DNA from: an uncultured Pseudomonadota bacterium
GTDB taxonomy: Bacteria > Myxococcota_A > UBA796 > SXON01
Assembly (NCBI GenBank): GCA_903844155.1
Contig: CAIMSU010000308.1
Location: forward strand, 1-42,447
DNA length: 42,447 nucleotides
Direction of reading: 5' to 3'
In this document: one piece after another, positions 8,676-17,515 of the stretch
Position numbering within the stretch: position 1 is the first letter of the stretch
Layout: the number at the start of each line of letters is the position of its first letter
The notes under the pieces: generated by a model
Databases searched by the model: none
What the model was told of the DNA's origin: nothing
What the model saw: only the letters and a program-made list of their open reading frames with translations
Program-made: the position numbers and the translations under genes

Positions 8676-11033
8676 TCAGCGGGGCATGGCCCGGCAGGAC
8701 TCGAGCAGCGTCGCGGCGTTGGACGCAACGCTTCCGCTGAGCAGGTCCCACCGCTGGATCTCGTCGATACACCCCCGGGGATCCCCGGCGCGCTCGTGCG
8801 TGGCAGCGACCTGCAGCGCAAGATCGGGGTCCATCGTGCCGTCTACCTCAAACCGCCGGGAAAGCTCGAGCGCCGCCTTCGGCCCCCCACCGGACTCTGC
8901 ACTTTGTAGCGCCCGAATCCGCAGCGCGGGCGACGTCGTCGCTCCTTCCAGGAACGCGGCAGTCGCGTCGTCATGCCGACCGAGAGCGGTAAGGACGTCG
9001 CCGTAGGCCGCCAGCACCTTCGGGTCGCCGGGGCGGCGCACGAGCATGTCGCGAAGCCAATCCTCGGCCAGCGCCGGGCGGCCGACCTGGACGAGGATCG
9101 TGGAGCGGAGCAGATCGTCGCCGTCCGCGACCGGGTCGAGGCGAGCGGCCTGCTCGATCGCGAGCAACGCCGTCTCCAAATCACCCTTCCGGAACAGGAG
9201 GTAGGCGAGGGCCGCCGAGTATTGAGCGTCGACGGGCTCCAGCGCCTGCACCCAGTACACTCCGACCGGAAGCTCCGCGTAGGCCTCCTCCAGCCCGGGC
9301 CCCGACCGTCGGAACGCTTCTGTCCACCGCTGCGCCGCAAGGAGATTGTCGCCTTGCGCGTGCGCGACGTGCGCGAGCACGACCCAGGAGCGGTAGTCCG
9401 AGGGGTCGCGGGCCTCCGAGCGCTCCAGCAACGCGGTGGCCTCCTCATACCGATGTTCGTGGGCGAGAATGGTCGCGGCGCTGCGGAGCGCGTCCGGGTC
9501 ATCGGGGTAGCGATCCCGGATCGCCAGAGCCGTCGTGACCGCCCCCTCGCTGTCCTTCGCTGCCTGGGCCGCCCACGCCGCGTAGAGCTGCCCCTCGGCA
9601 CCGGTGTCCAAGAGCAGGGCCAGCGCGTGCGCCCCCTGCGCAGCAGCCGCCGGATCCCTGGCGAAGTCGCCGACAGCCGCCCGGCCCCATTCAATCCCGG
9701 CCTGGCGGAGCTGGATCAGCACGGCCGGAACTTCAAAGAGCGCAATCCCGATGAGCAGCCCGCGCACCCACCGTGTCTCCACGGACCGCGGCGGCCCGTA
9801 AGCGACGATGGCACACGCCAGCACGGCCAGCGCCGCCATGGCGATCGTCGGGATCTGAAGGGGGAAATCCACGAACGCGTAGAGCGCGAGGGCAAGAAGC
9901 CCGAACACCATGCCGTCCCGGCGTCGGGTCGGGGCGACGGGCAGAGGCCGGAGCACGATCACGGCCACCGCACCGCCGACGAGCCCGATCAGCCCCGTCG
10001 TCACCAGCCACTCCAGCGGATCGCTGTGCGCATGCGCGAACGAGGCGAACGCGAAATCGGACCGGTAGGCCCGGATCGCCTGTTTGAACGTGCCTCCTCC
10101 CGTCCCCGCCAGCCAGTACTGCGAAAGCATCCGTAGCGCGTCGCCCCACACGCCCGCCCGCGCCGCCACGGACCCGTGCACCCAGCCACCCCCGCGCGTC
10201 ACGAGGTGCACCAGCCCCGCGATACCCGCAACGCCGAGCGCGGCCAACGGGCGCACGGACGACCGACGCCACGCCCACATCACCGTGATCAGCACGGTCA
10301 CCACCATGCCCCCCACCGAGTCGACGAGCACCAGCAGGATGCCAGCGAGCGCCGCCACCACCCACGCCAGGCCCCGGTTCCACCGCGGCTGCTCGGTGTT
10401 GAGCGCCATGCCGACAGCCACCGGGCCCCCGAGCAGCATCGCCGCCCCGGCATGATCCGGGTTCACGAACGGCGCAAAGAACGGCGAGGGCGCTCCCTGC
10501 GGCGTAATCAACCCCAGAACGCTGGTCGCGCCCGCCGCACCGTGCAGGATGCCGCACACCGCAACCAGCGCCGTGACCGTGGTGATCGCCGCCTCGCCGC
10601 CATCCTTCGGAAAGCGCCCCGCGACCCAGACAGCAACCAGCGCGCCAAACCCCGTCAGCAGCGCGACTGTCGCCATCTGCTCCGGCACCTGCGAGGGGTC
10701 CGTCGCCAGGGTCCACCACGCCGCGTCAGGCCGCGCGAGCGCGAGGCCCGGGGCCACGATCCGCGCGATGCCCATCGGCACGGGAACCAGGCCGACCGAG
10801 AGCGTCAGCATCAGCACCAGCCCCGCCCCCGCGACCCGCAGCGCGACCCCCGCAGGTCGAAGTCCGTGGTTCGGAACCCGGTACGCGAGCGCGCACCCGA
10901 CGATCACGCCGAGGCCCAGCCCCGCCTGGGCAAGCGGGCGTACCGCCCCCAAAAACAAGCTCGAACCCAGGAAGGTGAGCAGGATCCAGACACCGAGCAC
11001 GAGGAGCGGTGGTTTGGCGGATCTCCCCGTCAT
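8676..11033 (-). CDS. O-antigen ligase/polymerase-like membrane protein with C-terminal TPRs
   Basis: A 785-residue polytopic inner-membrane protein. About the first 445 residues hold many hydrophobic helices in the pattern of the Wzy_C/O-antigen ligase superfamily, including a periplasmic loop segment with GTGGGTFKQAIRAY and FAHAHSDPLEW. In that segment the His and neighbouring residues resemble the ligase/polymerase active loop. The remaining ~335 residues are Ala/Leu-rich helical repeats of the TPR type, such as DPDALRSAATILAHEHRYEE. It probably joins repeat units or attaches polymer to an acceptor. It lies 12 nt downstream of the wzc-like gene, which favours the Wzy polymerase role, but ligase cannot be excluded. 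Confidence 0.8.
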   Translation of the reverse strand: MTGRSAKPPLLVLGVWILLTFLGSSLFLGAVRPLAQAGLGLGVIVGCALAYRVPNHGLRPAGVALRVAGAGLVLMLTLSVGLVPVPMGIARIVAPGLALARPDAAWWTLATDPSQVPEQMATVALLTGFGALVAVWVAGRFPKDGGEAAITTVTALVAVCGILHGAAGATSVLGLITPQGAPSPFFAPFVNPDHAGAAMLLGGPVAVGMALNTEQPRWNRGLAWVVAALAGILLVLVDSVGGMVVTVLITVMWAWRRSSVRPLAALGVAGIAGLVHLVTRGGGWVHGSVAARAGVWGDALRMLSQYWLAGTGGGTFKQAIRAYRSDFAFASFAHAHSDPLEWLVTTGLIGLVGGAVAVIVLRPLPVAPTRRRDGMVFGLLALALYAFVDFPLQIPTIAMAALAVLACAIVAYGPPRSVETRWVRGLLIGIALFEVPAVLIQLRQAGIEWGRAAVGDFARDPAAAAQGAHALALLLDTGAEGQLYAAWAAQAAKDSEGAVTTALAIRDRYPDDPDALRSAATILAHEHRYEEATALLERSEARDPSDYRSWVVLAHVAHAQGDNLLAAQRWTEAFRRSGPGLEEAYAELPVGVYWVQALEPVDAQYSAALAYLLFRKGDLETALLAIEQAARLDPVADGDDLLRSTILVQVGRPALAEDWLRDMLVRRPGDPKVLAAYGDVLTALGRHDDATAAFLEGATTSPALRIRALQSAESGGGPKAALELSRRFEVDGTMDPDLALQVAATHERAGDPRGCIDEIQRWDLLSGSVASNAATLLESCRAMPR

Positions 11034-11045
11034 GTCCCCGGGGCC

Positions 11046-13160
11046 TTACTTGGCGGCCCGAGCGGGCTTCTCGTATTCGTAGTACCGATAGCGATAGTTA
11101 TAGTGGTACTTGTACTTGGAGGTCGGCCCGGTCAGGTCGACGTTGTTGACGACCACGCCGATCACGATGGCGCCCACCTGTTGCAGGCGGAAGACGACGT
11201 CGCGAACGAGCCAACGGGAGACCGTCTTCTCCCGAACGACGAACACCACGCCGTCCACCAGCTTGGACAGGATGGCGGCGTCCGACAGGCTGCTCGCGGG
11301 GGGCGTGTCGATGAAGATCATGTCGTACTGCGTGTCGAGCAGGTCGAGCAGGTCGGACGTCGCGGTCGACGCCAGCAGCTCGTTCGGACGGTCCGTACCC
11401 GTCCCGGCAGGCAGCAGGTCGAGGCCCTCGACCCCGGTAGGCACGATCGCATCCGCAAGATCCCCGCCAGCCAGCACGGTGGAGAGCCCACTGGTCTTCG
11501 GGAGGCCGAACACGTGATGCAGGCGCGGACGACGCATGTCCGCGTCGATCATCAGCACCCGCCGGCCCAGGATCGCGAACGAGACCGCCAGGCTCACGAT
11601 CGTGTTCGTCTTCCCCTCGGACTTGAACGAGCTGGTCACGAGCACGCGCCGAAGCGACTTTCCGGCCGGATTCAACTCCAGCACGGTGCGGATGGACCGG
11701 ACGGCCTCAGCCGCGGCCGAGCTCTGGTGCTCCTGGGTGTACAGCGCCCGGCGGCGGTCGTCCGAAGCGTCGCCATCGGAGATCCGGGGAACCATGCCCA
11801 GAAAGGGCACGCGCAGGTACGTGGAGACGTCGAACGGCGTGCTGATCGTGTCGTCGAGGTATTCGATCAGGAAGCCGACCACGCAGCCGAGGCTGATGCC
11901 GACGAGGATGCCGAGCATGAGGTTGAACGGGATGTTCGGGCTCACCGCGACCGTGTTCGCCCGCGCCTTGTCGATGCGCCGGACGTTGGAGAGCTTGGTC
12001 TGGGCGGCGAGCTCCAGCTCCCCCTGACGCTGGCTAAGCGTCGCATAGAACGCCTTGTTCCGGTCAAGGTCCAGCTTGAGGCGCTCGTACTGCTCGTGCA
12101 GGCCCTGCCGGTCCAGCAAGCGCGACTTGGCCGCGTCGATCTCTGCGGAGAGGCTCTTCTCCTTGGCGCGAAGGATCTCGAGCTGCGCCTTCTCGGTCGC
12201 CAGCGTGCGCTCGACCTCCTTCTTGAACTCGGCCTCGATGCCGGCAAGGCGCGCATCGGAGTACTGGCGCTCCGGCATGCCCTCCAGGTAGCGCGCGCGG
12301 ATCTTGGCGTTCTCCGTCGCCGCGGCCGAGTATTCGTCCGTGAGGGAGCTCACGAGCGGCGTGTTCATGTCCTTGGCCAGCGCTTCGTACTGCTTCTGGG
12401 CAAGGAGCTGCTCATGGCCCTGCACGGTCGTCTCAAGGAGCACACGCTTGGTGTTCACCTCCCCAAACGCCGCGTTCAGCGCGTCCATCGAGGCTGAGAG
12501 CTGGGTGGTCTGCTGCTCCGCGTCCGCGAGATCGTGACCGGACTCGTAGGCCATCAGCGCGGTCGTACCGTCCACCACGCGCTTGTTGTACTCGGTGAGC
12601 TGGTCGGTCAGCCAACCCTCGGCGCTCAACGCCGACTCCTTGCGGCCGTCCAGGTTCTTGTCGTAGTAGGCGTCCGCCACCAGATTGGCGAGGCGCGCCG
12701 CGCGCTCAGGGTCCGTGTCGGTGATCGTGATGTCCACGAACTCCGAGTCCTTGCGCTGGTTGGCAGAGAGCATCTCGTTCAGCTTGCCGGCGCCGTTGCT
12801 GGCGAGGGTCAGGTCGTTGGTCCCGAACTTCTCGTAGCGCCGCACGACGTCTTCGAGCAGGTCGCGGCTCTCAAGGAGGTCGAGCTGCGTCTTGAGGTAG
12901 GTGTGCTCCTGGGACAGGTGGTCGTAGTCGACGACCTCACTCACCCGCGCCTCCTGACCGGCCTCCGGCGAGATCTGGATGACAGCGGTAGAACGGTAGA
13001 GACGGGTCGTCATCAGGCTGACGACGAGGGCGAGGGTGACGACGACGGCAGTGATCACGACGATCACCTTCCATTGCACCTGCAGGATGCCCCAGACCTC
13101 CGATGCGCTCAGCGCCGCCGGACCCGCCTCAGGGGGTGCAAATTGCTCCACTTCATCCAC
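11046..13160 (-). CDS. wzc: Polysaccharide copolymerase / tyrosine autokinase (Wzc/PCP-2a type)
   Basis: About 704 residues. An N-terminal Wzz domain is bounded by two membrane helices (VIVVITAVVVTLALVV and a second near FNLMLGILVGISLGCVV), enclosing a long coiled-coil periplasmic region. A cytoplasmic BY-kinase domain follows, with Walker A SFKSEGKT, Walker A' VLMIDADMRRPR and Walker B MIFIDTPP. The tail KYKYHYNYRYRYYEYE holds eight Tyr in sixteen residues, the usual autophosphorylation cluster. The protein controls chain length and export of a Wzy-type polymer. I prefer the GTG at 13160, which has GGAG at 13166-13169. A GTG at 13187 would add nine residues but has no Shine-Dalgarno. Confidence 0.92.
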   Translation of the reverse strand: MDEVEQFAPPEAGPAALSASEVWGILQVQWKVIVVITAVVVTLALVVSLMTTRLYRSTAVIQISPEAGQEARVSEVVDYDHLSQEHTYLKTQLDLLESRDLLEDVVRRYEKFGTNDLTLASNGAGKLNEMLSANQRKDSEFVDITITDTDPERAARLANLVADAYYDKNLDGRKESALSAEGWLTDQLTEYNKRVVDGTTALMAYESGHDLADAEQQTTQLSASMDALNAAFGEVNTKRVLLETTVQGHEQLLAQKQYEALAKDMNTPLVSSLTDEYSAAATENAKIRARYLEGMPERQYSDARLAGIEAEFKKEVERTLATEKAQLEILRAKEKSLSAEIDAAKSRLLDRQGLHEQYERLKLDLDRNKAFYATLSQRQGELELAAQTKLSNVRRIDKARANTVAVSPNIPFNLMLGILVGISLGCVVGFLIEYLDDTISTPFDVSTYLRVPFLGMVPRISDGDASDDRRRALYTQEHQSSAAAEAVRSIRTVLELNPAGKSLRRVLVTSSFKSEGKTNTIVSLAVSFAILGRRVLMIDADMRRPRLHHVFGLPKTSGLSTVLAGGDLADAIVPTGVEGLDLLPAGTGTDRPNELLASTATSDLLDLLDTQYDMIFIDTPPASSLSDAAILSKLVDGVVFVVREKTVSRWLVRDVVFRLQQVGAIVIGVVVNNVDLTGPTSKYKYHYNYRYRYYEYEKPARAAK

Positions 13161-13269
13161 GCGTGCTCCGAACGTATGCCGGGCCACCTTAGCACGGGGC
13201 GCGCCGAAAGCGACCCGAAACCGGTCGCCCCGGCGGCCATCGCCCGGAACGCTGCGTTACCGGTAGGGG
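13161..13269. promoter_or_regulatory. Divergent promoter region between wzc and rfbB
   Basis: About 110 bp separate the two divergent starts. On the minus strand a TGCTAAGGT at about 13188-13196 looks like an extended -10 element 24 nt ahead of the preferred wzc GTG, and GGAG at 13166-13169 is its Shine-Dalgarno. On the plus strand GGTAGGGGG directly precedes the rfbB GTG. A perfect octamer palindrome TACCGGTA lies at about 13259-13266. No confident -35 hexamer is visible. Confidence 0.35.
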
Positions 13270-14271
13270 GTGAGACTGCTCGTCACAGGTGGTGCGGGAT
13301 TCATCGGCTCCGCCGTCATCCGGCAGACGATCGCCGAGACCGACCACGTCGTCGTCAACGTGGACGCGCTGACGTACGCCGGCGACCTGCGCCGTCTGGG
13401 ATCTGCCGGTGCGAGTCCCCGTCACCACTTCGTGCACCTCGACATCTGCGACGGGCTCGGCCTCCACGCCGTCCTCGATGCGCACCGGCCGGACGCGGTG
13501 ATGCACCTCGCAGCCGAATCCCACGTCGACCGGTCAATCGCTGCGCCTGCAGCGTTCATCCAGACGAATGTCGTCGGGACGAGCGTGCTGCTGGATCAGG
13601 TCCTGGGCTACTGGCAGGCCCTCGCCCCCGTCGCCCGTGACCGGTTCCGCTTCCTCCACGTCTCGACCGACGAGGTCTACGGCTCCATCGACCCGCCCGC
13701 CCGTGCCAACGATGACTGTTCATACCAACCGAATTCCCCGTACGCGGCGAGCAAGGCGGCCTCCGACCACCTCGCGCGTGCGTGGCACCGCACGTGGGGG
13801 CTGCCTGTCGTCACCTCGCACGGGTCCAACACCTACGGCCCCCATCAGCACGTGGAGAAGCTGATCCCACGCATGATCGCACGCGCGGCGGCGGGTCAGC
13901 CCATGCCCGTGTACGGGTCGGGCGAGAACGTGCGGGAGTGGCTGCACGTCGAGGACCACGCCCGCGCCCTTCGCCTCCTCGTCGACCGGGGCGTGCCCGG
14001 GCGCAGCTACAACGTCGGAACCGGCGACGAGCGCGCCAACATCGACGTGGTCCGTCAGATCGCCGCCGTCCTCGACGAGCTTCGGCCGGCCGCTGCGCCA
14101 CATGCCCGCTTCATCACCTCGGTCGCCGACCGCCTCGGACACGATCGTCGCTACGCCATGGACGCCGATCGCATACGCACGGAGCTGGGGTGGACGCCAA
14201 ACGTCGCGTTCAACGAGGGTTTACGCGAGACCGTGCGGTTGACGTTGGCGCAACAGGCGGAGGCGCGATGA
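13270..14271 (+). CDS. rfbB: dTDP-glucose 4,6-dehydratase
   Basis: A 333-residue extended SDR enzyme that converts dTDP-glucose to dTDP-4-keto-6-deoxyglucose, the second step of dTDP-L-rhamnose synthesis. The NAD motif is TGGAGFIG at residues 6-13. The catalytic Thr-Asp-Glu triad lies in STDEVYG (133-135), and Tyr158/Lys162 form the YxxxK pair in [22 protein letters not shown] is the typical C terminus. The usual substrate-loop segment reads [12 protein letters not shown] rather than the common form with NNYGPYQ, a mild divergence. The GTG start follows a purine-rich run, and the stop overlaps rfbA as ATGA. Confidence 0.93.
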   Translation: MRLLVTGGAGFIGSAVIRQTIAETDHVVVNVDALTYAGDLRRLGSAGASPRHHFVHLDICDGLGLHAVLDAHRPDAVMHLAAESHVDRSIAAPAAFIQTNVVGTSVLLDQVLGYWQALAPVARDRFRFLHVSTDEVYGSIDPPARANDDCSYQPNSPYAASKAASDHLARAWHRTWGLPVVTSHGSNTYGPHQHVEKLIPRMIARAAAGQPMPVYGSGENVREWLHVEDHARALRLLVDRGVPGRSYNVGTGDERANIDVVRQIAAVLDELRPAAAPHARFITSVADRLGHDRRYAMDADRIRTELGWTPNVAFNEGLRETVRLTLAQQAEAR

Positions 14272-15143
14272 AGGGAATCGTGCTCGCGGGAGGTTCGGGC
14301 GCACGCCTCTACCCGGTCACCCGGGCAGTCTCCAAGCAGCTCCTGCCGATCTACGACAAGCCGATGATCTACTACCCGCTCTCGACGTTGATGCTCGCGG
14401 GCATCCGCGAGATGCTGATCATCACGACACCGCAGGATCAGGCGCAGTTCCGGGTGGCGCTCGGCGATGGAGAACAGTGGGGGATCCACCTTGATTACGC
14501 CGTGCAGCCACGTCCCGAGGGCCTGGCGCAGGCGCTCCTCATCGGCCGCGACTACCTTGCGGGGGGCCCGTGCGCGCTGATCCTCGGTGACAACCTGTAT
14601 TATGGTCAGGGCCTGGGCGAGCTGTTGCGTCGGGCGGCTGCAGCGACCGTTGGGGCGACGGTTTTCGGCTACCGCGTCCTCGACCCCGAGCGCTACGGGA
14701 TCATGACCATCGACAAGGCTGGAAAGGTGACCTCCATCGTGGAGAAGCCCGAGAAGCCCTCGTCAAGCTGGGCGGTGACCGGACTGTACTTCTACGACGG
14801 GCAGGCCTGCGACATCGCCGCGAGCGTCCGACCTTCGGCGCGCGGGGAGCTGGAGATCACCGACGTGAACCGGACGTATCTGGAGCGGGGCCAACTGCGC
14901 GTCGAGACCCTGAGCCGGGGCATCGCGTGGCTGGACACCGGGACGCACGAATCGCTGCTCGAAGCCGGGGAGTTTGTGCGCGTCGTCGAGCACCGGCAAG
15001 GCCTCAAGATCGCGTGCCTGGAGGAGGTGGCGTGGCGCATGGGGTACATCGACAGCGCCCAGGTCCTGCGCCTCGCGGAGGGCATGGCGCGCAGCGAGTA
15101 TGGGCAGTACCTGGTGCGGATGATCGGCATGGAGGCACGCTGA
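14268..15143 (+). CDS. rfbA: Glucose-1-phosphate thymidylyltransferase
   Basis: A 291-residue nucleotidyltransferase that makes dTDP-glucose from dTTP and glucose-1-phosphate. The nucleotide-binding signature [11 protein letters not shown] spans residues 8-18, with Ala where most homologues have Thr. [16 protein letters not shown] follows directly, and LGDNLYYG (Asp108) marks the metal site. [15 protein letters not shown] near residue 220 is the regulatory/substrate segment of the family. It is the middle gene of a three-gene block, with ATGA overlap upstream and a CTGA junction downstream, so translation of the rhamnose enzymes is probably coupled. Confidence 0.95.
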   Translation: MKGIVLAGGSGARLYPVTRAVSKQLLPIYDKPMIYYPLSTLMLAGIREMLIITTPQDQAQFRVALGDGEQWGIHLDYAVQPRPEGLAQALLIGRDYLAGGPCALILGDNLYYGQGLGELLRRAAAATVGATVFGYRVLDPERYGIMTIDKAGKVTSIVEKPEKPSSSWAVTGLYFYDGQACDIAASVRPSARGELEITDVNRTYLERGQLRVETLSRGIAWLDTGTHESLLEAGEFVRVVEHRQGLKIACLEEVAWRMGYIDSAQVLRLAEGMARSEYGQYLVRMIGMEAR

Positions 15144-16012
15144 TCGCCGGGCAACGCCTGCTGGTGCTGGGGGCCTCCGGGCTGGTCGGCGGGGAGGTCG
15201 CACGACGGGCAACCGCACGGGGCTGGGCCGTGACAGGGGCCGCCAGGACGGCGCGTGGCGAGGCGACGGTGCTGGTCGACGCGACCGACACAGACGCGCT
15301 GATGGACCTGGTGCATCGCTACGAGCCCGATGCCATCGCGATCTGCGCGGCATGGCCGCACGTCGACGGATGCGAGCGCGAGCCCGCGCGCAGCCTGCGG
15401 GAGAACGTGGGCACGGTCGACAACGTCATCCGCGCGACCGCCGGATCCGCCTGCCGCATCCTCCACTACTCCAGCGACCTCGTGTTCGATGGCAGTAAGG
15501 CCGAGAGCGTCGAGAGCGACCCCGTCAGCCCCCTGAGCGTGTACGGTCACCACAAGCGGCTCGCGGAGGAGCTGCTGCTTGCACGCGGGCGGGCGCTCGT
15601 CGTCAGGACATCCTGGGTCTTTGGGGCGGAGATCCAGAGGAAGAACTTTGCGTGCCAGGTCGTGGACGCCGCTGGCACCGGCGCAGGGCTCGTCGTGACC
15701 GGACAGGTTGGCTGCCCGACCTGGAGCGGCTGGCTGGCCGACAGCGCGCTGGATCTGCTGCCGCGGCTCGACGGCATCGTCCATCTGGCCGGTTCGGACT
15801 GCCTTACCCGCTCGGCCTGGGCGACGATGCTGGTGCGCGCGCTCGGCCTTCCGGCGGTTGCCCTCCGGGAGGTTCCGATGGGGTCCGTCCCACAGTACGC
15901 TCCTCGTCCGTCCCGGATCACGCTCAAGACCGAGCGGCACGCCCTCGTTCAGCCGCCGCTGGACGGGATCCTCTCACGGGAAGGGGGCGGTCTGCGGGCG
16001 CAGGCGCGGTAG
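15140..16012 (+). CDS. rfbD: dTDP-4-dehydrorhamnose reductase
   Basis: About 290 residues with an SDR fold: [13 protein letters not shown] is the NAD(P) motif, SSDLVFDG the strand with the catalytic Ser region, and YGHHK the YxxxK pair. In this context it reduces the 4-keto sugar to dTDP-L-rhamnose. The start is unresolved. No ATG or GTG lies where the fold begins; the best placed codon is CTG at 15140, forming CTGA with the rfbA stop, the same geometry as the neighbouring ATGA and GTGA junctions. A GTG at 15164 would cut into the first beta strand. The stop directly abuts the convergent rfbC stop. Confidence 0.85.
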   Translation: MIAGQRLLVLGASGLVGGEVARRATARGWAVTGAARTARGEATVLVDATDTDALMDLVHRYEPDAIAICAAWPHVDGCEREPARSLRENVGTVDNVIRATAGSACRILHYSSDLVFDGSKAESVESDPVSPLSVYGHHKRLAEELLLARGRALVVRTSWVFGAEIQRKNFACQVVDAAGTGAGLVVTGQVGCPTWSGWLADSALDLLPRLDGIVHLAGSDCLTRSAWATMLVRALGLPAVALREVPMGSVPQYAPRPSRITLKTERHALVQPPLDGILSREGGGLRAQAR

Positions 16013-16564
16013 TCAGCTCTGGTTTTCTGGCAACTCCCGAAGCCGAGGCAGGTGCCGATCGCGCGCCGATTGGGTGACGGGTCCAACGTCGGGCCACGCG
16101 ATCGCGATGTCCGGGTCGTCCCACGCGATCCCGCGCTCGTGCGCGGGGGAGTAGGCGTGCGTGAGCGCGTAGATCACGTCCGTGTCGGGTTCGAGCGTGC
16201 AAAAGCCGTGGGCAAACCCCGCGGGAATCCAGAGCTGGCCCCCGTCGGCCGCGGAGAGGGTGGCGGTCACGTGGCGACGGTACGTCGCCGAGTCCGGTCG
16301 CAGGTCCACCGCAACGTCGAAGACGCTGCCGCGAACCACGAACACCAGCTTTCCCTGCGCGGCCGGCGCAGCCTGGAAATGCAGGCCCCGGACGGTCCCC
16401 CTCGCCGTCGACGACGACCAATTCTGCTGAACGAACCTCGCCGGGATGCCGGCTGCGGCAAGGTCGTCATCCCGCCACGCCTCCGCGAGCCAACCACGGC
16501 CGTCCCCATGACGCGTCGGCCACAGCCGCTTCACGTCGGGGATCTCGCTCGGCTCGATGCGCAC
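16013..16564 (-). CDS. rfbC: dTDP-4-dehydrorhamnose 3,5-epimerase
   Basis: A 183-residue cupin-fold epimerase acting between RfbB and RfbD. VRGLHFQ carries the catalytic His, GKLVFVVRGSVFDVAVDLR is the core jelly-roll strand pair, and QLWIPAGFAHGFCTL the conserved strand preceding the active-site Tyr. The length matches the family. The GTG start has a GATAAT element at 16573-16578 (read on the minus strand) only 8 nt upstream and no Shine-Dalgarno, which suggests a leaderless message. It is transcribed against rfbBAD, so the rhamnose genes form two convergent units rather than one operon. Confidence 0.93.
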   Translation of the reverse strand: MRIEPSEIPDVKRLWPTRHGDGRGWLAEAWRDDDLAAAGIPARFVQQNWSSSTARGTVRGLHFQAAPAAQGKLVFVVRGSVFDVAVDLRPDSATYRRHVTATLSAADGGQLWIPAGFAHGFCTLEPDTDVIYALTHAYSPAHERGIAWDDPDIAIAWPDVGPVTQSARDRHLPRLRELPENQS

Positions 16565-16662
16565 CGCTCGGGATTATCAAGAAACCACCAATCCAGGCAG
16601 CAACACAGGCTCAACTGAGCCCAACCGGTTAGCACCGCGCCCTCCTCCGCCGAGAACTGCCC
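16565..16662. promoter_or_regulatory. Divergent promoter region between rfbC and the export-protein gene
   Basis: This stretch looks more AT-rich than its surroundings. It contains GATAAT (minus strand, 16573-16578) close to the rfbC start. A perfect inverted repeat GGCTCA-AC-TGAGCC at 16608-16621 could be an operator shared by both genes. No -35 box is clear on either strand. Confidence 0.35.
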
Positions 16663-17442
16663 GTGCTGTACCGGATCTCCCTGCTGCTGGCCCTGGCCGC
16701 GACCGTCGTTGGTCCCGCCGCCGCGCAGGACTACCAGGTCGGCGCCGGCGACACGCTGAGCGTGCAGGTCTTCGACGAGCCGCAACTGAGCCACAGCGCC
16801 GTGGTCCCGTCGAGCTGCGATTTGAACCTCGATCTCATCGGCGCCGTGCACATCTGCGGGCGGACGACGACGGAGATCGCGGCGGACATCCAGGCCCGCT
16901 ACGCAAACGGCTTTCTGGTCTCCCCGCACATCATCGTCGAGGTGACCACCTACGGGAGCCAGAAGATCGAGGTCCGCGGCTCGATCAAGACCCCCGGCAT
17001 CCAGGTGCTGACCGGGCCGACGTCCCTCTCCCAGGCGATCACCGCCGCGGGCGGACCGGACGGGACGAACGTGGTGGACGTCGAGGTCGACAGCGCCGAC
17101 GGCAAACAGTCCACGTATCAACTCTCCACCTTGAACCTTACGGAACCACCAGTCCTCGTCAGCGGGGGCGATACGGTCATCCTCCGCCAGGGGCGCCAGG
17201 TGTATGTCGATGGGGAGGTCAAGAACCAGGGGTCGGTCGCCTACCGCGAGGGCATCACGGTCTCGCAGGTCGTCACGCTCGCTGGCGGGCCCACGGAGTA
17301 CGCCACGCTGAGGCGGGTCTTTGTGTTGCGCTCGACCGGGGCGAAGCTGGTGGTGAACCTCGTGCGGGTGCGAAACGGCAAGGATCAGGACGTCGTGCTC
17401 GGTCCGGACGACCGCGTGACCCTAAGGCGGTCGTATTTCTAG
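16663..17442 (+). CDS. Outer-membrane polysaccharide export (OPX/Wza-family) protein without C-terminal helix
   Basis: A 259-residue periplasmic protein. Residues 1-21 form a type I signal peptide ending VGPAAA; there is no lipobox Cys. DYQVGAGDTLSVQVFDEP opens the Poly_export (PES) domain, and two SLBB-type domains follow, about residues 95-175 (VRGSIKTPGIQVL) and 175-259 (VDGEVKNQGSVAYREG). The protein stops a few residues after the last SLBB domain, so the amphipathic helix with which E. coli Wza crosses the outer membrane is missing. This matches the short OPX class known from Myxococcus, which works with a separate beta-barrel. The next gene encodes such a barrel candidate. The start is GTG. 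Confidence 0.88.
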   Translation: MLYRISLLLALAATVVGPAAAQDYQVGAGDTLSVQVFDEPQLSHSAVVPSSCDLNLDLIGAVHICGRTTTEIAADIQARYANGFLVSPHIIVEVTTYGSQKIEVRGSIKTPGIQVLTGPTSLSQAITAAGGPDGTNVVDVEVDSADGKQSTYQLSTLNLTEPPVLVSGGDTVILRQGRQVYVDGEVKNQGSVAYREGITVSQVVTLAGGPTEYATLRRVFVLRSTGAKLVVNLVRVRNGKDQDVVLGPDDRVTLRRSYF

Positions 17443-17461
17443 CCGCCAACCGCGTGAAGGG

Positions 17462-17479
17462 GCGTGCGCGCATGCACGC
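17462..17479. other. Short inverted repeat between export-protein and barrel genes
   Basis: GCGTGC and GCACGC flank a 6-nt loop. The hairpin is in the 73-nt gap between two plus-strand genes and lacks a U-tract, so it might be an attenuator or RNA-stability element rather than a terminator. The effect is unknown. Confidence 0.3.
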
Positions 17480-17515
17480 TCCGGAATAGGCTTCGGGCGT
17501 GCAGAGGCTGAGCGC

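Noticed and set aside
14927-15139. N-terminal extension of RfbD into rfbA
   Set aside because: Gly/Arg-rich shadow translation of the rfbA gene; the SDR fold begins only at about 15150.
17462-17479. Rho-independent terminator after the export-protein gene
   Set aside because: Six-bp stem without a following T-tract; kept only as an inverted repeat.
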